In this document: positions 1 to 5,343 of the stretch, piece by piece | How the letters are laid out: each line of letters begins with the position of its first letter | Numbering within the stretch: the stretch's first letter is position 1 | Assembly (NCBI GenBank): GCA_004525155.1 | Contig: SPDA01000103.1 | Location: 1 to 6,576, forward strand | Reading direction: 5' to 3' | Source of the DNA: Spirochaetales bacterium | Lineage (GTDB): Bacteria; Spirochaetota; Spirochaetia; SPDA01 | Length of the DNA: 6,576 bases | Made by a program: the position numbers and the translations under genes | The notes under the pieces: generated by a model | What the model saw: the letters and a program-made list of their open reading frames with translations, nothing else | What the model was told of the DNA's origin: nothing | Databases searched by the model: none

Positions 1-984
1 ATTCAGTATATGAATTCCTGCTTCGATAAAAAAAGGTATAAGGTTTTTTATCGATCCGCAAGTATGGATAAAGAGTTTTACTGCCGGTGCTTTTTTCCGG
101 ATTTTATCCAATGTATATTTCCATGCGGGCAGGTAATAATTTTTAAAAATTTCAGGATTGAACAGTTCACTCTTTTGAGTACCGAAATCTACCTGGCTCA
201 AAACAAAAACTGAAGTATACTTACCGACGGCTTCAATATATCCTTCCGAACGTTTGGAGAGTGCTTCAGCTTCCTTATGCATATAATCAGCAGCATGGGA
301 CGGGTCCGTAAGCAACTTCATCACCCAACCGATTGCGTCACCATAACCCACCGGTAATCCAAGGCCGGAATGGGTGGCTGATGCAACTATTGACTTGTCT
401 GTTTCATTCCACAGCCGGATTGCGGCAGATTCTTCCGCTCTGAGAAACTCGTCAGAAAAAGGTTTGACAAAGGACCAGTCGGTTTCCTCCTGATGAGGAA
501 TACTGATACCCCCCGAGGTTGGCTTGATACCTCCTGTTCGGATTTCAATTCGTTCAAAATAATAACAACCCTGTACCATTTTCCTGCAGGCATTGTTCCA
601 TGGATATCCGTGGCCGCATTCGAGGGCGCCATCGGATGTTTTTCTGGGATGAAAATGTTCGGGTACCTCATAGTCGAGGTCGTCCCAGAACCTGAAAGGT
701 TTCCATCCTGCGCGCCTAAGCTCTAGAGGCAGTATCTGGAGGGGCAGCATGATGAAATCGCAGCCTAAAGCGTCGAGCAGTTCTAAATCCATCTCCGCGA
801 GGAACTGGCTTAAGTCGTACACCCTGGTCGTGCGCTCGGGCAAACCGAGGGTTCTCCTGAGTTTGCGATATGTCCATGCGTTCATGCCGGTCACGCGGGA
901 AGATCCCAAGTCCTTTGCGGGCCTATCGGTGGGAAGAAAGTTCAGTGTCCGTTCTACGCGTTCTCTATGCGTCAGTCGTCCCAT
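1..984 (-). CDS. UroD/MtaA-family methyltransferase-like protein, C-terminus cut by window edge
   Basis: An open frame of 328 codons runs from ATG at 984 off the left edge without a stop. The protein is a member of the uroporphyrinogen decarboxylase (UroD) superfamily. It opens with THRERVERTLNF and a TDRPAKDLGSS segment (residues 5-29), the usual N-terminal signature. It has VDFGTQKSELFNPEIF at 265-280 and HTCGSIKNLIPFFIEAGIHILN at the edge (307-328). The His-x-Cys pair H307/C309 matches the zinc ligands of the MtaA/MtbA methylcobamide:CoM methyltransferase branch rather than true heme-pathway HemE; the expected third ligand, a later Cys, would lie outside the window. Roughly 40-70 residues appear to be missing. 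The start is chosen because AAGGA (998-994) precedes ATG by 9 bases and the N-terminal motif follows at once. The frame overlaps the end of the sulfatase-like gene by 13 bases, suggesting translational coupling. Family is secure; a corrinoid-dependent methyl transfer role is an inference, and no corrinoid protein gene is visible here. Confidence 0.85.
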   Translation of the reverse strand, partial: MGRLTHRERVERTLNFLPTDRPAKDLGSSRVTGMNAWTYRKLRRTLGLPERTTRVYDLSQFLAEMDLELLDALGCDFIMLPLQILPLELRRAGWKPFRFWDDLDYEVPEHFHPRKTSDGALECGHGYPWNNACRKMVQGCYYFERIEIRTGGIKPTSGGISIPHQEETDWSFVKPFSDEFLRAEESAAIRLWNETDKSIVASATHSGLGLPVGYGDAIGWVMKLLTDPSHAADYMHKEAEALSKRSEGYIEAVGKYTSVFVLSQVDFGTQKSELFNPEIFKNYYLPAWKYTLDKIRKKAPAVKLFIHTCGSIKNLIPFFIEAGIHILN

Positions 985-2285
985 CTGATAAGTTCCTTTT
1001 TTTTAAGATAACCGTTGAGTTCCGCGGCAAGCTTAACCGCTGCCGGATGATTCCCCCGGTAAATGTTGTTTCTCTCCCCAGGGTCCGCCTGCAGGTCGTA
1101 CAATTCATATATTCTAAATGACTGTATCCTGTCAGTGTTGAGAATGAGTTTCCAATGGGATGTCCGGGCGCAGTAGATACAACGTGTGTCGGTACCCAGC
1201 GCCTGCCAGCCGGCGGGGGTAGTTTCAGCGAAAACGATATTTCGGGCGAAACCTCCGCCGCCTGACAACAGTGGCAGCAGGGATTCGCCTTCCATAGAAT
1301 CCGGCGCGGGCTCCCCAAGCAGGTCAAAAATGGTGGGGAACACGTCTACCATGGAAATAAGATCGTCCAGGACTTTGCCTTTCGGCAGAACCTTCGGGTA
1401 ACGCATGATGAGAGGTACCCGTATGGACTCGTCGTACAGGGTACCCATGAGATTGCAGGAGGAATGCCCCACGTGGCCTCGTTCCATGAGTTCTTCTCCA
1501 TGGTCGCTTGTTATAATGACGAGAGTGTCGTCAAGGGCGCCGGACTTTTCAAGCGCCGAAAACCATTCTCCAGCGAGATTGTCGAATACCTTGAGTTCCC
1601 CGTCGTAACAGGCGAGTACCGCTGGCTTGTCTTCCGGTTTCAAGTCCACGGCACCCGCTGTCCGCTTATGCGCTGAATCGATCTGATCGTCGGGAAGCGG
1701 ATCTTTTTCTCCCGCTTCGAGTTTACTTACCATGCCCGTCGGGTGCACGATGAGACAGGATCGGACGACCTTGAGACGTTCGAAGGTTTCCTTTGACGCC
1801 GTATACCTTTCATCGAGGAACTGCCGGTAATATTCATCCGGGGGATTATAAGGAAGATGGGTGGGATACGGTTCCGCCATGAAAAACCACCTGCCATCAC
1901 GGTTCGCCCCGAAGTAGTGCGGTATTCCAGTCGAATCCGTGTCCTTGTCGAAACCAAGAGGTTTCCATCGCGCAACTAGTTCTCCGTCGATGGCGTACCC
2001 TTTTTTTCGCAGTTTTTTGAGAGGCGTGTCCTTTGTTTCCCATGCAGGTGAATGTATCCACTGTTCGAAGGATGCGGGATCGACAACGCCGTGGGTGCAC
2101 GGCCACTGGCTCATGATGAGCGAAACGATGGGCGGTAGGGTATGGGAGGCGGTTGAAAAGCAGTTTCTGAAAATGACACCCTCGCCCGCTATCCGGTCAA
2201 TCCAGGGGGAGGTCGGTTTCCGGTAGCCGTAGCACCCCAAATGATCCGGCCGTAGCGCATCTTCCAATATAATTAAAATATTCAT
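972..2285 (-). CDS. Sulfatase / alkaline-phosphatase-superfamily hydrolase (Thr at nucleophile position)
   Basis: A complete 437-residue member of the sulfatase family (PF00884 type). Metal-site motifs appear in order: EDALRPDHLGCYG near the N-terminus (E8, D9), then SDHGEEL (D261, H262) and GHVGHSS (H271/H274), followed by the usual TLYDESIRVPLIM and SMVDVFPTIFDLLG segments. The C-terminal part has the ELYDLQADPGERNN signature common in sulfatases. The catalytic stretch reads SHTLPPIVSL (47-56); where arylsulfatases have Cys or Ser in C-x-P-S-R, this protein has Thr49 (T-L-P-P). It therefore lacks the formylglycine precursor, and it may be a phosphoesterase or transferase rather than a true sulfatase. 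There is no signal peptide, so it should act in the cytoplasm on an imported ester. ATG at 2285 lies 4 bases after the stop of the upstream dehydrogenase and has no strong Shine-Dalgarno, so translation probably depends on coupling. The 3' end carries an A8 tract. Confidence 0.9.
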   Translation of the reverse strand: MNILIILEDALRPDHLGCYGYRKPTSPWIDRIAGEGVIFRNCFSTASHTLPPIVSLIMSQWPCTHGVVDPASFEQWIHSPAWETKDTPLKKLRKKGYAIDGELVARWKPLGFDKDTDSTGIPHYFGANRDGRWFFMAEPYPTHLPYNPPDEYYRQFLDERYTASKETFERLKVVRSCLIVHPTGMVSKLEAGEKDPLPDDQIDSAHKRTAGAVDLKPEDKPAVLACYDGELKVFDNLAGEWFSALEKSGALDDTLVIITSDHGEELMERGHVGHSSCNLMGTLYDESIRVPLIMRYPKVLPKGKVLDDLISMVDVFPTIFDLLGEPAPDSMEGESLLPLLSGGGGFARNIVFAETTPAGWQALGTDTRCIYCARTSHWKLILNTDRIQSFRIYELYDLQADPGERNNIYRGNHPAAVKLAAELNGYLKKKELIRWDD

Positions 2286-2289
2286 GATG

Positions 2290-3297
2290 CTACCGTTTGA
2301 CGGTCTCGAAGAAGGAAACAGGACTGATGTCAGTCATGGTATGAAGACCCGGTATAGCTTCCAGTACCCTCGGTACGGCATTAAGAGTAAGAGCGCAGGT
2401 GGCTATGTCCCCGTTGATTCCCCCCGGGACTGAGGAAACGAAGGATGGCTCGCCCTGTATCTCGACGCTGTCTACCGGTTTCTTTTCCCCGACAGCCGCC
2501 TGGAATTCGAGAACGATTTTTTCTCTGCCATTGACGAAGCCCCTGCCGACCTGCCGCACGCCTGCTGCACTGCCGGGTTCTATAACGAGATCCTTCGTTT
2601 CGATGCGAGCGGCTGCCGTTACCGGAGACAATTCCTCGGTGGTTTTCTCGAGTGTCCACCCGAATCGCGCGGCGATCATATGGATGGATTCGGTAAGCCC
2701 TACGTGCCGCAGCGTTCCCTCTTTGCGCTTCTTTTCGAATTCTTCGAGCGAGAGCCCTGCCCCAATTTTTTTCTGAAAAGGGACCCGGCGGAATTCGGCG
2801 TTTTGAAACCGACGCACGACGACTTTGTCGACGTTTTTGCAGACGGCGGTCAGCGTTACCGGCAGCAAATCCATGAGAAAGCCGGGATTAACCCCGGTCG
2901 CGAGCACCGCGACGTTGTTTGCCGCTGCGCACGCATGCAGTGCCGCGGCCTCTTCCGGCGCCGTAATCCACGGGTAGGACAGTTCCTCGCAGGAGGTCAC
3001 CACCGGAATGCCGAGACCAAGTATTTCCAGTATGAGGGGCGTGATGCGTTTTATTCCGGAAACCGTAGTGACGACGGCGATATGGGGTTTGGAATCTGCC
3101 GCGGCCTTTCTCAAATTGGGGGTGACGGTGATACCCGTCCGCGGCAGACCGCATAATTCTCCCGCGTCCTTTCCAACTAAAGCGGCATCGTTGTCCACGG
3201 CAGAAACGAGCCGGAACGCTGGTCTCTCGGCCATGAAGATTATCATTTTCCGGCCAAGAGGCCCTAGTCCTATCTGTAAAATATCAATGCTGGTCAT
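2290..3297 (-). CDS. DapB-like NAD(P)-dependent dehydrogenase, related to 2,4-diaminopentanoate dehydrogenase
   Basis: A 335-residue oxidoreductase of the dihydrodipicolinate reductase-like group. The N-terminal Rossmann motif is IGLGPLGRKM (G10, G12, G15), followed by VSAVDND at the end of the second strand. The central GVNPGFLMD (135-143) and QKKIGAGLSLEEFEKK (175-190) with GTLRHVGLTES are hallmarks of the NAD(P)H-dependent amine dehydrogenase branch that includes 2,4-diaminopentanoate dehydrogenase (ornithine fermentation). The C-terminal NAVPRVLEAIPGLHTM closes the family pattern. It is longer than lysine-pathway DapB, and that role is unlikely. A TTG at 3330 would add 11 residues, but the ATG at 3297 is preferred: AGGAGA (3310-3305) lies about 7-8 bases before it and the Rossmann strand starts directly after. 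It lies 39 bases after the aminotransferase and 4 bases before the sulfatase-like gene. The pairing with an aminotransferase suggests an amine or amino-acid substrate; the exact substrate is unknown. Confidence 0.85.
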   Translation of the reverse strand: MTSIDILQIGLGPLGRKMIIFMAERPAFRLVSAVDNDAALVGKDAGELCGLPRTGITVTPNLRKAAADSKPHIAVVTTVSGIKRITPLILEILGLGIPVVTSCEELSYPWITAPEEAAALHACAAANNVAVLATGVNPGFLMDLLPVTLTAVCKNVDKVVVRRFQNAEFRRVPFQKKIGAGLSLEEFEKKRKEGTLRHVGLTESIHMIAARFGWTLEKTTEELSPVTAAARIETKDLVIEPGSAAGVRQVGRGFVNGREKIVLEFQAAVGEKKPVDSVEIQGEPSFVSSVPGGINGDIATCALTLNAVPRVLEAIPGLHTMTDISPVSFFETVKR

Positions 3298-3304
3298 GAT
3301 AGTT

Positions 3305-3310
3305 TCTCCT
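3305..3310 (-). promoter_or_regulatory. Ribosome-binding site of the DapB-like gene
   Basis: AGGAGA stands seven bases before ATG 3297. It decides that start over the longer TTG start at 3330. Confidence 0.75.
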
Positions 3311-3336
3311 GTTTTTGGTTTGGAACACAATATTCT

Positions 3337-4257
3337 TTATACACGCGAAAAAAGTTTAGCCTGGCCGACTATGTCAACGCCCACCGACTCACTCCAGGCG
3401 GAAAGAAGGGAAAGTGTCGTTTTTCCGGGTTTGCCACCGCCAATCCTGCGGCCGTCGATGGTACGTATGGGAAGGATGCAGTAGGATGTGGTTGTCCAGA
3501 AGGCTTCTTCGGCGTTGTATGCTTCATACAGACCTATATCTTTTTCGATGACCTCGATGCCCGCATTTTTCGCGAGCTCTATAGTGTACAGCCTGCTTAT
3601 GCCGTTGAGAATATTTCGCATCGTGGGGGTGAAAAGCTTTCCATTGGAAACAAAGAAAATATTCGCCCCGGTACCTTCCGTTACGAATCCGTTTGTATCT
3701 AGCATGAGGGCGAATGCGTCCGGATCGATGCCCTGACAGTAGAGTTTGGAAAGATAATGGGGAAGCCTCGCCCTGTTCTTGCAGCGCTGTTCGAAACTCT
3801 GGGACGGGATGTTCCGGAAGATAGAAGTAACGGCTGGTTTTCCTTCCGCGTAATATCTTACATAGTCTGCATGGGGCAGCTCACTTGAGTATGCGAATAC
3901 CGTAGGCGTGGATTTGTTTCCCTTTTTTAGAGGCATAGGGAATCCGGTACCGGGTGTCACTTCTACGCAAATCCACATATCGTCGTCCTCATGGGTCAGA
4001 TCAATATTGGCTTCCAGGGTTTTAATGATCGCTTCTTCTACTCTGTTAAAATCAAGCATGTCCAGAATCCCCGCGTAACGAAGGGAAGCCTTCAGGCGGG
4101 CATAGTGTTCCGTAAGGTGAAACAAAGTATGCCTGAATGTGCGTATCGATTCATAAAATGCGGCGCCGTATAATCTGCCTATATCGAAAAGCGACACTGT
4201 CGCCCGCGATTCGGGAACCATTTCTCCATTTATAAAAACAAGACGCTCATGGTTCAT
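3337..4257 (-). CDS. Class IV (fold-type IV) PLP-dependent aminotransferase, BCAT/D-amino-acid transaminase family
   Basis: A complete 306-residue aminotransferase, close to the usual length of IlvE. The small N-terminal domain carries VFINGEMVPESRATVSLFDIG and AAFYESIR (32-39), followed by HLTEHYARLKAS. The PLP lysine is most likely K160 in EQRCKNRARLPHYLSK, at the spacing seen in IlvE. The cofactor-binding NGFVTEGTGANIFFV (189-203, with E194) and LNGISRLYTIELA (217-229, normally GITR) follow. It should swap amino groups between an amino acid and a 2-oxo acid in the cytoplasm. Sequence alone does not separate branched-chain, D-amino-acid or (R)-amine donors, so no gene symbol is given. ATG at 4257 has a near-perfect AAGGAGG (4270-4264) six bases upstream, embedded in the last codons of the deacetylase-like gene, which it overlaps by 11 bases. 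Its place between a deacylase and an amine dehydrogenase points to catabolism rather than Ile/Leu/Val synthesis (inference). Confidence 0.88.
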   Translation of the reverse strand: MNHERLVFINGEMVPESRATVSLFDIGRLYGAAFYESIRTFRHTLFHLTEHYARLKASLRYAGILDMLDFNRVEEAIIKTLEANIDLTHEDDDMWICVEVTPGTGFPMPLKKGNKSTPTVFAYSSELPHADYVRYYAEGKPAVTSIFRNIPSQSFEQRCKNRARLPHYLSKLYCQGIDPDAFALMLDTNGFVTEGTGANIFFVSNGKLFTPTMRNILNGISRLYTIELAKNAGIEVIEKDIGLYEAYNAEEAFWTTTSYCILPIRTIDGRRIGGGKPGKTTLSLLSAWSESVGVDIVGQAKLFSRV

Positions 4258-5110
4258 TCATCGCCTCCTTTATCGTGAATGCTCCCGTTTCCCTCGCCCA
4301 TATTGTCCGGAAGCGGGAAAAAAATTTGAACAGGCGTTCCGCAGTTTTCAAATTGTCAGCCAGGTACATGCATAACGGGTGCATGAGAACGGTAGCGACG
4401 CCGCCTCTACGCTCTATTTCCTCAACCTGTTTTTCCACGATATCCGCCCATTTATCGATGTAATAGGATTCCGAGGTAGGATCATCCTTGTACGCCCAGT
4501 TTTTCCGCTGTCCGGCTACGTATTCTTCCGTACGATGGGCGTGGTAGAGATGATCATGATCCATTATCACATTCAGAGGGTGTGATATGAGGCTTTCCTT
4601 TGTGGGCTCGGGAGAAAGCTTGCTCCAGGATAATTCGTCAGAAATAAAACGGATGCCCTCGTTCCGCAGAATGGTATAGGTGTTTTTATCGGTAACAAGG
4701 CCGTGGCTCCGCCATGAAACCAGAGTATAGCCGGTCTTTTTTCTCACAATCCCTATCATGCTGCGTATGTCCCTCAGCTGGCGGTTATAGGAACCATGGC
4801 CTGATGCATGCGATACTGCAGTCCTGCCGGTCAATCGCGCAGTAATATCCGTGAGAAATGGTCTAGGTAAGCCGCTATAGGTGTGGCCTCCGATTTCAAC
4901 AAGCGGTGATTCCGCGATTGGTCTGACATCGTTCCATTCTTCTGAAAAGGTTTTTCCGGTTATATAGAACGTCACCTTTAACCCGTATTTCGACAATAGG
5001 TCGAGGTAGCGCCTTGAAATTTTGACTTCTGTATCCTGTGCGTCTGGAATAAATTCCTGGTCGTTTATTCTCAATGAGGCATGATGAATGTCTCCGGTCA
5101 GACAAATCAT
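4247..5110 (-). CDS. Polysaccharide deacetylase (NodB/CE4)-like hydrolase, first gene of the operon
   Basis: A 287-residue protein with the NodB/CE4 plan in order: MICLTGDIHHASL (motif 1, D7), KVTFYITGKTF, EIGGHTYSG (motif 2, H76), VSWRSHG (motif 3, R134) and TVLMHPLCMYLAD (motif 5, H244). The second His of the usual H-T-x-x-H metal motif is replaced by Gly80, and motif 1 is TGD instead of TFDD. Metal binding and substrate are therefore uncertain; nearby H9/H10 could compensate. There is no signal peptide, so a cytoplasmic amide hydrolase or deacylase acting on a small substrate fits better than cell-wall deacetylation (inference). The start is uncertain. ATG at 5110 puts the first beta strand at the N-terminus as expected but lacks a Shine-Dalgarno. 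An in-frame GTG at 5131 would add seven residues, with AGGA only one base before it. The stop overlaps the aminotransferase start. Confidence 0.78.
   Translation of the reverse strand: MICLTGDIHHASLRINDQEFIPDAQDTEVKISRRYLDLLSKYGLKVTFYITGKTFSEEWNDVRPIAESPLVEIGGHTYSGLPRPFLTDITARLTGRTAVSHASGHGSYNRQLRDIRSMIGIVRKKTGYTLVSWRSHGLVTDKNTYTILRNEGIRFISDELSWSKLSPEPTKESLISHPLNVIMDHDHLYHAHRTEEYVAGQRKNWAYKDDPTSESYYIDKWADIVEKQVEEIERRGGVATVLMHPLCMYLADNLKTAERLFKFFSRFRTIWARETGAFTIKEAMNEP
4264..4270 (-). promoter_or_regulatory. Ribosome-binding site of the aminotransferase gene
   Basis: AAGGAGG, the strongest Shine-Dalgarno in the window, lies six bases before ATG 4257 and inside the last codons of the deacetylase-like gene. 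It supports both the start choice and overlapping operon organisation. Confidence 0.8.
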
Positions 5111-5157
5111 GGTCAGATTGTAACATGGCACATCCTGTTTGTAAATAACAAAGAATA

Positions 5158-5178
5158 AGTAATATGGAGAATATTACT
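5158..5178. promoter_or_regulatory. Perfect 8+8 bp inverted repeat, candidate operator of the divergent promoter region
   Basis: AGTAATAT (5158-5165) and ATATTACT (5171-5178) are exact reverse complements around a 5-base GGAGA spacer. The half-site core recurs: AATAAGTAA occurs at 5154-5162, overlapping the left arm, and again at 5192-5200, 38 bases on. GTAAATAA also occurs twice (5141-5148 and 5189-5196). An AT-rich palindrome of about 21 bp between a ROK gene and its divergent operon is what ROK repressor sites usually look like. Binding is inferred. The palindrome may alternatively act as a weak RNA stem in the operon leader. Confidence 0.5.
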
Positions 5179-5222
5179 AAATAGAAATGTAAATAAGTAA
5201 CAAAATGATAATTTAAAAGTTA

Positions 5223-5249
5223 TTGAAAAATAATAAATACTATTATAAT
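5223..5249 (+). promoter_or_regulatory. Candidate promoter for the ROK gene
   Basis: TTGAAA (5223-5228) and a perfect TATAAT (5244-5249) are separated by 15 bases, shorter than the 17-base optimum. They lie about 95 bases upstream of the ROK start, in the most AT-rich part of the window, which weakens the statistical meaning of the match. Confidence 0.35.
5242..5247 (-). promoter_or_regulatory. Candidate -10 element for the five-gene operon
   Basis: The 10-bp palindrome TATTATAATA (5241-5250) gives TATAAT on the minus strand as well as the plus strand. No convincing -35 box is visible upstream on the minus strand (the best is a weak TACACT). If it is used, transcripts would start near 5235 and carry a leader of about 125 bases through the inverted repeat at 5158-5178. 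Confidence 0.25.
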
Positions 5250-5330
5250 ATTTAATAGATAGTTAAGTGTATCAGATGGTACTGCTTTTTCAACTGACTC
5301 CATCATGCTGTATAGTACCGTACGCGTATC

Positions 5331-5337
5331 GGAAGGA
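5331..5337 (+). promoter_or_regulatory. Ribosome-binding site fixing the ROK start
   Basis: GGAAGGA ends six bases before ATG at 5344. This selects that codon over the upstream in-frame ATG at 5305, which has only AT-rich or unrelated sequence before it. Confidence 0.7.
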
Positions 5338-5343
5338 TTAGCC

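Larger units (their letters stand above)
5111..5343. other. AT-rich divergent intergenic region
   Basis: This 233-base stretch separates the operon from the ROK gene and holds no credible coding frame. It contains the inverted repeat at 5158-5178, repeated half-sites, the bidirectional TATAAT palindrome at 5241-5250 and, near the ROK start, a widely spaced inverted pair GGTACT (5278-5283) / AGTACC (5314-5319). It is much richer in A and T than the genes on either side. Confidence 0.75.

Noticed and set aside
387..671. 94-codon minus-strand frame within the UroD-like region.
   Set aside because: The overlapping frame from 984 gives continuous UroD-family sequence over the same bases, so this is a shadow frame.
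2680..3156. 158-codon plus-strand frame opposite the dehydrogenase gene.
   Set aside because: It is antisense to a clearly conserved protein, its composition is atypical and it has no recognisable domain; long antisense frames are common opposite GC-richer genes.
4896..5126. 76-codon minus-strand frame with a good ribosome-binding position.
   Set aside because: Its product shows no family features and it lies within the deacetylase-like coding region; kept only as a remark on the operon start.
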